A stretch of DNA of 48,916 bases, taken from Pseudomonadota bacterium (lineage in GTDB: Bacteria > Pseudomonadota > Alphaproteobacteria > Reyranellales > Reyranellaceae). Within the stretch, counting starts at the first letter, position 1. Every line of letters begins with the position of its first letter. The position numbers and the translations under genes were made by a program. The stretch is from the NCBI GenBank assembly GCA_018242505.1, contig JAFEBU010000079.1:1-48916 (forward strand), in the 5' to 3' direction. This document shows positions 24,646 through 35,000 of the stretch, piece by piece. The notes under the pieces were generated by a model. The model saw nothing but the letters and a program-made list of their open reading frames with translations, was not told the DNA's origin and did not search any database.

Positions 24646-26178
24646 CTAGGTATCCAGCGGCCGCGCCGGGTGAAGTTTGCGGCGACCCATCTTGCCACCG
24701 AACAGGCTCGAATGCGGCGGTCCAAAGTCGCAACCGTTGCCGAACGTGAAGCCGCACGAGCCCTTCAGACCATAGGCGTCCTCCGCCTCCTCGCGATGGC
24801 CGGTCGGGATGACGAACCGGTCCTCGTAGTTGGCGATCGAAAGATAGCGATGCATGTCCTCGACCTGTGCGAGGCTCAAGCCGGCCTGTTGCAATACCGC
24901 CAGCCCGTCGCCTTCGCCGAGCTGACGCTGGCGATAGTGGACGCGCATGGCGAAGAGGCGCTCCAGCGCTGCGACGATCGGCTCCTCCGCGCCGGCGGTC
25001 AGGAGGTTGGCCAGATAACGCACCGGAATGCGCAGCGACCGTACGTCCGGCAGCTCGCCAACCGCATCGATCGCGCCGGCATTGGCATGCGACTGGATCG
25101 GCGACAGCGGCGGCACGTACCAGACCATCGGCAGCGTGCGGTATTCCGGATGAAGCGGAAAGGCGATCTTCCAGTCGACGGCCATCTTATAGGCCGGCGA
25201 ACGCTTGGCCGCCTCCAGCCAGGCGTCGGGTACGCCATTGGCGCGAGCCTGCGCCTCGACTGCCGGATCGTTGGGATCGAGGAAGAGCTCGAGTTGCGCC
25301 TCGTAGAGATCCTTTTCGTCCTCGACCGCAGCCGCCCGCTCGATTCCGTCGGCATCGTAGAGCAGGACGCCGAGATATCGGATGCGGCCGACACAGGTTT
25401 CCGAGCAGACAGTCGGCTGGCCGGCCTCGATGCGCGAATAGCAGAAGATGCACTTCTCCGCCTTTCCCGAGGTCCAGTTGTAGTAGATCTTCTTGTAAGG
25501 ACACCCCGACACGCACATACGCCAGCCCCGGCACTTGTCCTGATCGATCAGGACGATGCCGTCCTCCTCACGCTTGTAGATCGAACCCGAGGGGCAGGAC
25601 GCGACGCAGCTCGGATTGAGGCAGTGCTCGCAAAGCCTCGGCAGATACATCATGAAGGTGTTTTCGAACTGGCCGTAGATATCCTTCTGGACGGCCTCGA
25701 AATTGTAGTCCTTCGAGCGCTTGTCGAATTCGCCGCCCAGGATTTCCTCCCAGTTCGGCCCCCATTCGATCTTGTCCATCGGGCGCCCGGTGACGAGCGA
25801 CAATGGTCGGGCGACCGGCGTCGTCGGCAACTCCGGCGCCTGTTGCAGATGCTCGTAGTCGAAGGTGAAGGGCTCGTAATAGTCGTCGATCTCGGGCAGG
25901 TTCGGATTGGCGAAGATTCTGGCGAGGATCGCGAGGCGGCCTCCCTGCTTCGGCACGATCTTGCCGTTCTTCCTGCGCTCCCATCCGCCGCGCCACCGCT
26001 TCTGGTTCTCCCAGTCCTTGGGATAGCCGATGCCGGGCTTGGTCTCGACGTTGTTGAACCAGGCGTATTCCATTCCCTGGCGTGAGGTCCAAACGTTCTT
26101 GCAAGTGACCGAGCAGGTATGGCAGCCGATGCATTTGTCGAGGTTCATCACCATCGCGATCTGGGCGCGGATTTTCAT
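24646..26178 (-). CDS. narH: respiratory nitrate reductase beta subunit
   Basis: A 510-aa iron-sulfur protein that wires NarI heme to NarG. The ferredoxin-like clusters are visible: CIGCHTCSVTCKN at 16-28, CEHCLNPSCVASCP, CRGWRMCVSGCPYK (Trp in place of one Cys, the [3Fe-4S] signature of NarH) and CIFCYSR with CSETCVG. The start ATG overlaps the narG stop by 4 bases. Length matches the family. Confidence 0.97.
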   Translation of the reverse strand: MKIRAQIAMVMNLDKCIGCHTCSVTCKNVWTSRQGMEYAWFNNVETKPGIGYPKDWENQKRWRGGWERRKNGKIVPKQGGRLAILARIFANPNLPEIDDYYEPFTFDYEHLQQAPELPTTPVARPLSLVTGRPMDKIEWGPNWEEILGGEFDKRSKDYNFEAVQKDIYGQFENTFMMYLPRLCEHCLNPSCVASCPSGSIYKREEDGIVLIDQDKCRGWRMCVSGCPYKKIYYNWTSGKAEKCIFCYSRIEAGQPTVCSETCVGRIRYLGVLLYDADGIERAAAVEDEKDLYEAQLELFLDPNDPAVEAQARANGVPDAWLEAAKRSPAYKMAVDWKIAFPLHPEYRTLPMVWYVPPLSPIQSHANAGAIDAVGELPDVRSLRIPVRYLANLLTAGAEEPIVAALERLFAMRVHYRQRQLGEGDGLAVLQQAGLSLAQVEDMHRYLSIANYEDRFVIPTGHREEAEDAYGLKGSCGFTFGNGCDFGPPHSSLFGGKMGRRKLHPARPLDT

Positions 26179-29100
26179 AGCGCTGCCTCCTTCGCGGCAC
26201 GGTCGACGGGATTGCTGTGATCCATCCAATCGATCCGAGTTAGCCGGCGCACGATGACGAACTCGTCACGATTGGATCCGACCGTGCCGTAATAATTGAA
26301 ACCATAGGAAAGATGAGCGTAACCGCCGACCATGTGCGTCGGCTTGAGCACGGTTCTGGTCACCGAATTGTGGATGCCGCCGCGCAGGCCGGTGATTTGC
26401 GAGCCCGGCACGTTCACGATCTTCTCCTGTGCGTGATACATCATGCACATGCCCTCCTTTACGCGCTGGCTGACGACCGCGCGGGCAGCAATGGCGCCGT
26501 TCAGGTTGAACAGTTCGATCCAGTCGTTGTCGACGATACCCACCTTCTTCGCATCGGTCTCGGATATCCAGACGATCGGCCCTCCCCTGGACAGGGTGAG
26601 CATCAGCAGGTTGTCGGTGTAGGTCGAATGGATTCCCCACTTCTGATGCGGCGTGATGAAGTTGAGGACGATCTCCTTCTCGCCATTGGAACGCTTGCCC
26701 ACCATGCTCGCGGCCGATCGAGTGTCGATCGGAGGCCGATAGACGGCGAGGCTCTCGCCAAAATCCCTGAACCAGCGATGATCCTGGTAGAACTGCTGGC
26801 GACCCGTCAGGGTTCGCCACGGGATCAACTCGTGAACGTTGGTATAGTTGGCCGTGTAGCTCACATGTTCGCTCTCGATCCCTGACCAGGTCGGGGACGA
26901 GATGATCTTGCGCGGCTGCGCCTGGATGTCGCGAAAGCGGATCTTCTCGTCCTCACGCTTCCTCGCGAGGTGGCTGTGATCGCGCCCTGTTACCTTGCCG
27001 AGGGCTTGCCAGGCTTTGACGGCCACTTCGCCGTTGGTTTCAGGTGCGAGGTAAAGAATGGTTTCGGCGGCATCGATATCGGTCTCGATACGTGGTTGCC
27101 CGGAATCGGCGCGATAGTTCAGCTCGCCGAGGCCACGAACCTCGTCAGCCGTATTCCATGAAATACCCTTGCCACCGTTGCCAAGCCTTTCCGCGAGCGG
27201 GCCAAGCGAGGTGAAGCGGCGATAGGTGTTCGGATAATCCCTCTCGACCACGACGATCTGGGGGGCAGTGACGCCCGGGATGAAATCACACTCGCCCTTC
27301 TTCCAGTCCTTGACATCGAACGGCTGGGCAAGCTCGCCGGGCGTATCGTGCTGGATCGGCGTCAGCACGACGTCCCGCTCCACGCCGAGATGACCCGTCG
27401 CCAGCTCCGAAAAGCGTTTGGCGATCGTCTTGTACGTTTCCCAGTCGCTGCGCGCTTCCCAGACCGGATCCACCGCCGTCGACAACGGGTGGATGAAGGG
27501 ATGCATGTCCGACGTATTGAGGTCGTTCTTCTCGTACCAGGTCGCCGTCGGCAGCACGATGTCGGAGTAGAGGCAGCTCGTCGACATACGGAAGTCGAGC
27601 GTCACGACAAGATCGAGCTTACCTTCCGGCGCGTCACGCCAAACGACCTCACTGGGCTTCGCCCCCCCTATCTCGCCCAGGTCCTTCCCCTGCAGCCCGT
27701 GACGGGTCCCGAGGAAGTGACGAAGGAAATATTCGTGGCCTTTGCCCGAGGAGCCAAACAGGTTTGAGCGCCAGATGAAGAGGTTGCGCGGGAAGTTTGC
27801 CGGGTTGTCTGGATCCTCGCAGGCCATGGAGAGAGCGCCCGACTTGAGGCCGGCGACAACATGCTCTTTCGCGTCCATGCCGGCCTTTTCCGCGGCTGCC
27901 GCAATCGTCAGCGGATTCGCCGCGAGCTGTGGCGCAGATGGCAGCCATCCCATGCGCTCGGCCCGGACATTGAGATCGATCATGCTGCCGCGGTAAGGCG
28001 TGGGGTCGGCGAGCGGCGAAAGCAACTCGGAGACATCGAGCTTTTCGTAGCGCCACTGGTCACTGTGCGCATAGAAGAACGACGTGCCATTCATCTGGCG
28101 CGGCGGCCGGACCCAGTCGAGGGCAAAGGCGAGCATTGTCCAGCCGGTCTGCGGTCTGAGCTTCTCCTGGCCGACATAGTGTGCCCAGCCGCCGCCCGAG
28201 ACGCCGATCGTGCCGCACATCATCAGGACATTGATGATGCTGCGATAGCCCATGTCTTGGTGATACCAATGGTTCATGCCGGCGCCGATGATCACCATCG
28301 ATCGGCCTTTGGTCTTTTCGGCATTCTCGGCAAAGCCGCGGGCGACGGCGATCGCCTGTGCGGCCGCGACACCGGTGATCGCTTCCTGCCAGGCCGGCGT
28401 ATAGGGCACATCGTCGTCGAAACCCTTTGCGCAGTCGCCACTTAGGTTCCGATCCAGGCCATAGTTGCCGCACAGGAGATCGAAGACCGTCGCGACCGCC
28501 GCCTCGCCGTCTGCGAGCCTGACCCGGCGCACCGGAACATGGCGCAGCAGCACGTCGCCGTCCTGGTCGTTGGCCGAGAAGTGATCGTGCGGACGACCGC
28601 CGAAGTAAGGGAAGGCAACAGGTACGACGTCGTCGCGACGGTCGATCAGGCTTAGGGCCAGACGAACTTCTTCGCCGGTCTCGCCATCCTTTGCCTCGAG
28701 GTTCCACCGTCCAGTGGCCTCGCCGTCCTTCGGCCATCGGTAGCCGATCGAGCCCTGCGGAATCACGAATTCGCCACTGCCTTCTGTGACGGCAACCGTC
28801 TTCCAGGCGGCGCGACCCGACGCCGGAGCATCCGGCAGGTCGCTCTGGCGGACATAGCGATCCGGCACCCAGCGCCCGCCATCCTGCCGCAGGCGCACCA
28901 ACATGGGCAGGTCCGTGTAGCGGCGTGCGTAGTCCTGGAAGTAAGGTACCTGCCGGTCGAGGAAGAATTCGCGCAGGATCACATGGCCCATCGCCATGGC
29001 AAGGGCGGCGTCCGTGCCTTGCTTGGGGTGCAGCCACAAGTCGGCGAATTTGGCGACTTCAGCATAATCGGGCGTGACGGCGACGACCTTGGTCCCATTG

Positions 29101-29915
29101 TAGCGCGACTCGACGAAGAAATGCGCGTCCGGTGTGCGGGTCTGCGGCACGTTCGAGCCCCAGGCGATGATGTAACCGGAATTGTACCAGTCGGCAGATT
29201 CCGGAACGTCGGTCTGCTCGCCCCAGGTCTGCGGGCTCGATGGTGGCAGGTCGCAATACCAGTCGTAAAACGAAAGAAGCGTGCCGCCGATGAGGCTGAG
29301 ATAGCGGGCGCCCGCTGCATAGGAAACCATCGACATAGCGGGGATGGGCGAGAAACCGATGACGCGATCCGGTCCCCAGTGCTTGATCGTGTGGACATTG
29401 GCGGCGGCGATGATCTCGCTCACCTCCTCCCAGGTCGATCGTACGAAACCACCGCGTCCGCGCACGGCCTTGTAGGCTTTCGCTGTTTCCGCATCGCCGA
29501 CGATTGCCGCCCACGCTTCCACTGGCTCGTGAATCTTGCGTGCCTCGCGCCATGCCCGAATCAGCCGTCCGCGCACCATCGGATATTTGATACGGCTGGC
29601 ACTGTAGAGATACCAACTGTAGGAGGCGCCCCGCGAACAGCCGCGCGGTTCGTGGTTGGGCAGGCCGGGCCGCGTGCGTGGATAATCGGTCTGTTGTGTT
29701 TCCCAGGTGACGACACCGCTTTTGACGTAGATCTTCCAGCTGCAGGAGCCCGTGCAGTTCACGCCGTGCGTCGAACGTACGATCTTGTCATGCTGCCATC
29801 GCTGCCGATACCCCTCCTCCCACATCCGATCTTCGTCTCGAAGTTCACCGTAACCGTCGGCAAAGGATTCGCGCCGACGGGTAAGATAGGTGAGACGCTC
29901 CAGAAAATGACTCAT
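26175..29915 (-). CDS. narG: respiratory nitrate reductase alpha subunit
   Basis: A molybdopterin (bis-MGD) catalytic subunit of about 1246 aa, cytoplasmic, that reduces nitrate to nitrite. The FS0 cluster ligands H50, C54, C58 (STHGVNCTGSCSWK) and C93 (RGCSRG) are present. FYDWYCDLPPSSPQTWGEQTD contains the Asp that coordinates Mo in E. coli NarG. There is no Tat signal, as expected for NarG. The ATG at 29915 follows GAGGAG; the frame could extend five codons to a GTG at 29930. The narK gene ends 25 bases upstream. Complete and in frame throughout. Confidence 0.97.
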   Translation of the reverse strand: MSHFLERLTYLTRRRESFADGYGELRDEDRMWEEGYRQRWQHDKIVRSTHGVNCTGSCSWKIYVKSGVVTWETQQTDYPRTRPGLPNHEPRGCSRGASYSWYLYSASRIKYPMVRGRLIRAWREARKIHEPVEAWAAIVGDAETAKAYKAVRGRGGFVRSTWEEVSEIIAAANVHTIKHWGPDRVIGFSPIPAMSMVSYAAGARYLSLIGGTLLSFYDWYCDLPPSSPQTWGEQTDVPESADWYNSGYIIAWGSNVPQTRTPDAHFFVESRYNGTKVVAVTPDYAEVAKFADLWLHPKQGTDAALAMAMGHVILREFFLDRQVPYFQDYARRYTDLPMLVRLRQDGGRWVPDRYVRQSDLPDAPASGRAAWKTVAVTEGSGEFVIPQGSIGYRWPKDGEATGRWNLEAKDGETGEEVRLALSLIDRRDDVVPVAFPYFGGRPHDHFSANDQDGDVLLRHVPVRRVRLADGEAAVATVFDLLCGNYGLDRNLSGDCAKGFDDDVPYTPAWQEAITGVAAAQAIAVARGFAENAEKTKGRSMVIIGAGMNHWYHQDMGYRSIINVLMMCGTIGVSGGGWAHYVGQEKLRPQTGWTMLAFALDWVRPPRQMNGTSFFYAHSDQWRYEKLDVSELLSPLADPTPYRGSMIDLNVRAERMGWLPSAPQLAANPLTIAAAAEKAGMDAKEHVVAGLKSGALSMACEDPDNPANFPRNLFIWRSNLFGSSGKGHEYFLRHFLGTRHGLQGKDLGEIGGAKPSEVVWRDAPEGKLDLVVTLDFRMSTSCLYSDIVLPTATWYEKNDLNTSDMHPFIHPLSTAVDPVWEARSDWETYKTIAKRFSELATGHLGVERDVVLTPIQHDTPGELAQPFDVKDWKKGECDFIPGVTAPQIVVVERDYPNTYRRFTSLGPLAERLGNGGKGISWNTADEVRGLGELNYRADSGQPRIETDIDAAETILYLAPETNGEVAVKAWQALGKVTGRDHSHLARKREDEKIRFRDIQAQPRKIISSPTWSGIESEHVSYTANYTNVHELIPWRTLTGRQQFYQDHRWFRDFGESLAVYRPPIDTRSAASMVGKRSNGEKEIVLNFITPHQKWGIHSTYTDNLLMLTLSRGGPIVWISETDAKKVGIVDNDWIELFNLNGAIAARAVVSQRVKEGMCMMYHAQEKIVNVPGSQITGLRGGIHNSVTRTVLKPTHMVGGYAHLSYGFNYYGTVGSNRDEFVIVRRLTRIDWMDHSNPVDRAAKEAAL

Positions 29916-29940
29916 GTCGCTTCTCCTCACCCAACATGGA

Positions 29941-31194
29941 TCACGATGTCGACGCCAGCTGCGATTTGACTGTCTCGCCCATCACTGGTGCCCGCCGAAC
30001 TTCGGTCAGGTAGCTAAGCATCAGCGACACGGCGACGATGCCGTAGAGCAGCATGAAGACACTCGAATTGAAGCCAAGCCAATCCAGCAGGCCGCCAAAC
30101 ATGATTGGCAGCAGGAAGCCGCCAAGACCGCCCACCATGCCGACCAGGCCGCTGACGGCCCCGATGTTCTCCGGGAAATCGACGCTGATGTACTTGAAGG
30201 TCGATGCCATGCCGAAGGCGAAGGCCATCCCGACGATGAAGAGCAGGCCGCAGAACAGCCACGGTGACAGCGCAATGGTAAAGCTCCTCGTGCCGTCAAC
30301 CGTGCGGATCGTGAAATCCGTGTGCGGATAGGACAGCAAGAACAGTGCGACCCAGGCGACCCAGAGGACCCACCAGGTGACGTCATGGGCTCCGAAACGA
30401 TCTGAGAGTGCACCGCCCACGCTTCTCAGCGCACCTCCGGGCAGAGAGAAACAGGCTGCCAGCAACGCTGCCTGCGTGACGGAGAACCCGTACTCGCTGA
30501 CGAAATACTGCGGCATCCAGATCGACAGGGCGGTGAAGCCGCCGAAGACGATGGAGTAGTACTGGCAGTACTTCCAGACACGCCGATCTCGCATGACAGC
30601 TAATTGCTGTCGGAACGAGGAACCTCCTCTGCCGACACCCGGGTCGGGAGCAGACAAGAACCAGAATACGACGGCCGTGATCAGCAGGGTGGCCGCATAG
30701 GCGCGTGGCACTGCGGACCAGCCATAGGCGTTCATCAACGACGGCGCGACGAACATGTTGAGCGCTGCGCCGATTGTGCCGGCGCCAAAGACGCCCATGG
30801 CAAAACCTCGCCGCTCCGGTGGAAAGAAACGAGCCACATAGGGGGTGCCGACCGAGAAGGACGCGCCCACCAGCCCCAGAGCCAGACCGAGCAGAAGAAA
30901 CTGCCAGAACGCCGTCGCGTCCGCCGCGAACCAGAGCGGAATGGCGCACAGCACCAGCAACGACGTCATGAGGATCCGGCCTCCGACGCGGTCGGTCCAG
31001 ATACCCAGCGGCAAACGGAACAGGGACCCCGTGAGGATCGGCGTCGCGGTCAGCAAGCCGAACTGTGTCGAATCGAGCTGCAATTCCCGGCGCAAGGGGA
31101 TACCGACAACCCCGAACATCATCCACACGGCGAAGCAGATGGTAAACGCCCACGTGGTGACGATCAGGACGGTGATGCTGCGCCGGCTGGACAT
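29941..31194 (-). CDS. narK: NarK-type nitrate/nitrite MFS transporter
   Basis: A 417-aa major-facilitator protein with about twelve hydrophobic segments. The N-terminal GIPLRRELQLDSTQFGLLTATPILTGSLFRLPLGIWTDRVGGR and the later GLVGMVGGLGGFLLPIMFGG are NarK/NNP-family signatures containing the nitrate-binding arginines. It exchanges nitrate for nitrite or imports nitrate with protons; subtype 1 or 2 is not clear. GGGGAG lies 6 bases before the ATG at 31194. It is the first gene of the nar operon and divergent from the TetR-family gene. Confidence 0.94.
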   Translation of the reverse strand: MSSRRSITVLIVTTWAFTICFAVWMMFGVVGIPLRRELQLDSTQFGLLTATPILTGSLFRLPLGIWTDRVGGRILMTSLLVLCAIPLWFAADATAFWQFLLLGLALGLVGASFSVGTPYVARFFPPERRGFAMGVFGAGTIGAALNMFVAPSLMNAYGWSAVPRAYAATLLITAVVFWFLSAPDPGVGRGGSSFRQQLAVMRDRRVWKYCQYYSIVFGGFTALSIWMPQYFVSEYGFSVTQAALLAACFSLPGGALRSVGGALSDRFGAHDVTWWVLWVAWVALFLLSYPHTDFTIRTVDGTRSFTIALSPWLFCGLLFIVGMAFAFGMASTFKYISVDFPENIGAVSGLVGMVGGLGGFLLPIMFGGLLDWLGFNSSVFMLLYGIVAVSLMLSYLTEVRRAPVMGETVKSQLASTS

Positions 31195-31357
31195 GTGGCT
31201 CTCCCCGCGAACCGTCCGGACAAGATTATCATCAGACCCAGTGCAAAGGCTCACATGGGTCGAAAAGCGGGTCCATGCGCATTTCCGCACATGTCATCCA
31301 CTTTCATTGAAGCGCGAACAGCCAACCAAAGTGGCGCAATCGCTTCGCATTCTCTTT

Positions 31358-31382
31358 TATGTTAATAAACATATGGTATGTT
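31358..31382. promoter_or_regulatory. alternating TATGTT/AACATA repeat, putative TetR operator
   Basis: TATGTT-AATA-AACATA-TGG-TATGTT occupies 31358-31382: the same 6-mer appears three times in alternating orientation, giving two overlapping palindromes (TATGTT/AACATA and AACATA/TATGTT). It is an AT-rich island in otherwise GC-rich DNA, 23 bases before the TetR-family start codon. This is what an autorepressed TetR-family operator overlapping a promoter looks like. It is 164 bases from narK, so an effect on that gene is possible but unproven. Confidence 0.55.
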
Positions 31383-31405
31383 ATATGACATGAATTGGAA
31401 GCTGG

Positions 31406-32044
31406 ATGCCTGTCAGCGTCGCCCGTAAGACTCGCACCAGGGCCGAGATCCTCGAGCATGCCGCCCGGCTGTTCCGGCTGCGTGGCTATGACGGCACCAA
31501 TATCGACGACATCATGCTGGCGGCCGGTCTCACGCGCGGCGCGTTCTATGCTCATTTCAAATCCAAGGACGATCTGTTCGCCGAGGCAGTCCGCGCCGGC
31601 CATGGCCTGCTCGCCATGATACGGGCCTCGGATGCCAAGACGGCCCTCGCGGCTTATTTCGACAAGGCGGGCCTCGCAGCCAACGCGCAGGCGTGCATGC
31701 TTGCTGCCCTGCCCGGCGACGTCGCCCGTGCGCCGATGGCGGCGCGTCTGGCCTATGCCAATGTCCTCCACGGCCTGATCGGCGAACTTTCGCGCGGGCG
31801 GGCACGCCAGCTCAATGCCGATGCGACCATAGTGGCGATCCTGGCGGTCGGTGCGCTTGTCCTTGCTCGCGCCTCCGGTGATACGCGGCTCGGTGATTGG
31901 TTGCTGCGCTGCGCCAAGCGCGCGGCGCTGCCCCTTCTCAAGCCGCGAGTTTCGCCATCGCGGAAACAATCCCGCTCACGCCGGAAAGGCGCTGGCGCTC
32001 GTCGGGCCAAACGCGCTGTACGATCACGCGCTGGTCGGGCCTAG
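31406..32044 (+). CDS. TetR/AcrR-family transcriptional regulator
   Basis: A 212-aa protein with an N-terminal TetR HTH: RAEILEHAARLFRLRGYDGTNIDDIMLAAGLTRGAFYAHFKSKDDLFAEAV at about 12-62. The ligand-binding part is short and ends near LLRCAKRAALPLLKP at about 180. The last 30 residues (SPSRKQSRSRRKGAGARRAKRAVRSR) are extremely basic and are encoded by DNA lying antisense to the 3' end of mfd, so they look like an accidental extension after loss of a stop codon. It has a palindromic element upstream and faces away from narK. No ligand can be inferred. Confidence 0.9.
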   Translation: MPVSVARKTRTRAEILEHAARLFRLRGYDGTNIDDIMLAAGLTRGAFYAHFKSKDDLFAEAVRAGHGLLAMIRASDAKTALAAYFDKAGLAANAQACMLAALPGDVARAPMAARLAYANVLHGLIGELSRGRARQLNADATIVAILAVGALVLARASGDTRLGDWLLRCAKRAALPLLKPRVSPSRKQSRSRRKGAGARRAKRAVRSRAGRA

Positions 32045-35000
32045 CCTTTACCAGCGGCGCATTCTTCTGGATCCAGCCGATCAGGCGGTCGGGCTTGGGG
32101 AATTTGTTCTCGTGAAAGCTGAATACGACCGCCTTCTCGCCGGCATCGATCTTCTCGACCGAGGCAGCACGGCAAAGAAGCTTCAACGACATGGTCTGAA
32201 GCAGGAACTCCGCTTCAGGCGGCATCTTGCCGAAGCGATCCACCAATTCGGCGGCGAAAGCATCGATGTCGGCCTGGTTGGTCAGGCCACCGAGCCGGCG
32301 ATAGAGGCCCATGCGGACGGAAAGGTCGGCGACGTACTCCTCGGGAATCAGCACTGGAATGCCGAGATTGAGCTGCGGCGACCATTCCGCCTGGGCAGCC
32401 TCCTGTGCACGACCCTTTGCGGTGGCGACCGCCTCCTCAAGGAGCTGCTGGTAGAGCTCGATGCCAACCTCGCGGATGTGGCCGGACTGTTCTTCGCCCA
32501 GGAGGTTGCCGGCACCGCGAATGTCGAGGTCGTGGCTTGCAAGCTGGAAGCCGGCGCCCAGCGTGTCGAGGGTCTGCATCACTTCGAGCCGTTTCGATGC
32601 CGCTTCATTCAAGGCTCTGCCCGGCGGTACGGTGAAATAAGCATAGGCACGGGTCTTGCCGCGGCCGATGCGGCCGCGCAGCTGGTAGAGCTGTGCCAGA
32701 CCGAACATGTCGGCGCGATGGATGATCATCGTATTGGCATTGCGGATATCGAGGCCGCTTTCGACGATGTTGGTCGAGAGCAGAACATCGAACCTGCCAT
32801 CGACGAAATCCTGCATGGTGTTCTCGATGGTGGTGGCCGGCAGACGACCGTGCGCCATGCCCATCTTGATTTCCGGCACCAGTTCGCGCAGCTGCTCGGC
32901 AATGCTCGCAAGATCTTCGATACGCGGGCAGACGTAGAAACTCTGGCCACCGCGATATTGCTCGCGCAACAGCGCTTCGCGGATCGTGACGCCGTCGAAC
33001 GGCGTGACGAAGGTGCGCACCGCCAAACGATCCACGGGCGGCGTGGCGATCAGGCTCATGTCTCGCACGCCCGTGAGGGCCAACTGCAAGGTACGCGGGA
33101 TCGGCGTCGCGGTCAGCGTCAGGACATGGACGTCGGCGCGCAACTCCTTCAGCCGCTCCTTGTGGGCGACGCCGAAATGCTGCTCCTCATCGACGATCAG
33201 GAGGCCGAGGTCCTTGAACTCGATGCTTTTGGCGAGGAGCGCATGCGTGCCGACCACGATATCGATCGTACCGTCCTTCAGGCCCGCCTTCGTCTCCTTG
33301 ATCTCCTTCGTGCCGACCAGCCGCGACAGGCGTCCGATTCGCACCGGCATACCCTGGAAGCGCTCGACGAAGGTCCTGTGATGCTGGCGTGCCAGCAGCG
33401 TCGTCGGCCCGATGACGGCGACCTGCTTGCCCGAAAGCGCCGCCACGAATGCCGCTCGCAATGCGACCTCGGTTTTGCCGAAGCCGACGTCGCCGCAAAC
33501 CAGTCGGTCCATCGGCCTGCCCGAGGAAAGATCATCGATGACGTCGGCGATCGCCTGCAGCTGGTCGTCGGTCTCGGCATACGGGAAGCGGGCGCAGAAT
33601 TCTTCGTAGAGCCCTTCCGGCGGGCTCATGGTTTCGCCACGCTGGACAGCGCGCTCGGCGGCGATTCGGATCAGCCGGTCGGCCATGTCGGCAATGCGCT
33701 GCTTAAGTCTCGCCTTGCGCGACTGCCAGGCGACGCCCCCCAACCGATCGAGCTGCGCGCCCTCCTCTGCATTGCCGTAGCGACTCAGCACGTCGATGTT
33801 TTCGACCGGGACGAAGAGCTTGTCGCCGCCGTCGTAGGTGAGCCGCAGGCAGTCATGACGCGCATTCTGGATCTCGAGCGTCACTAGGCCTTCGTAGCGA
33901 CCGACGCCATGCTCGCGATGGACCACCAGATCGCCGTCGCTGAGCGCCGAGGCTTCGGCGATGAACCGCTCCGACGGGCGACGCTTCTTGGCCGGCCGCG
34001 AGAGCCGGTCGCCCAGAATGTCCTCCTCACCGACGACTTCCAGTCCATCGAGAATAAAGCCGTGCTCGATCGGCCAAACCGCGATGCCCAGGGCACCGGT
34101 TGGCAATGCAAGCACGGTCGCATAGTCCTTGACCGGAACAGGCGTCGTGGCGCCATGCTCTTGCAGGAGATGCTGGAGGCGCGATGCCGAACCTTCAGTA
34201 TAGCCCGCAATCACGACGCGTCGGCCGGCATCGTTCGCAACCTTCACATGCTCGGCGACCGTGTCGAACAGGTTGACGCCCTGCGCCGTGCGCGCCTTGG
34301 CGAACCCTTCGTGCCGTCGGCCGCCAAGATCGATGGCGTTGGTCGCCTCAGGCGGCGCGTCGAAGCTTGTGAGCTGGACGACGTTGTGTTCCTCAAGCAG
34401 CGTGTCCCACTGCGACGGCTTGAGGTAGAGCCGCTCCGGCGGCAACGGCTTGTAGTCCGCGCTGCCGCTCATGCCGCCCTTGGCGCCCGTCTTCTGGCGC
34501 GCCTCGTAGTAATCGACAATGAGCTCGTGGCGCGCCTGGAGCGCTCCCTTGAACTGATGGTCGACCGTCACGATCGCTTCGGAACAGTAATCGAGGATCG
34601 TTTCCATCCGCTCATGAAACAGCGGCAGCCAGTGCTCCATGCCGACATGGCGCTGGCCGGCGGACACGGCTTCATAGAGCGGATCGTCTCCGGCAACATT
34701 GCCGAACAGCTCGCGATAACCGCTGCGAAAGCGCGCGATGCTCTCGGCCGTGAGCAGCACTTCGCTCACCGGCAACAGAACGACCTGATCGCACTCGCCG
34801 GTCGAAAGCTGGCTCATGGGATCGAAGGAGCGGATCGATTCCAACGTATCGCCGAACAGGTCGAGGCGCAGCGGCTCGGGTGTGCCTGGTGGGAAAAGAT
34901 CGAGTAGGCCGCCGCGGATCGCGAACTCGCCGGGTTCCATGACCGTGTCGGCCCGGCCGTAGCCATTCTCTCCCAGGAACTTGGTGAGGGCGGCGACATC

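Noticed and set aside
24619..26085. Plus-strand frame of 488 codons over narH
   Set aside because: Antisense to the four iron-sulfur motifs of narH; no domain of its own.
31222..31235. Possible FNR-type box (CTGATGATAATCTT on the minus strand) upstream of narK
   Set aside because: Only part of the TTGAT-N4-ATCAA consensus is matched, and it lies 28-41 bases before the narK start codon, too close for an activator site at about -41 from the transcript start.
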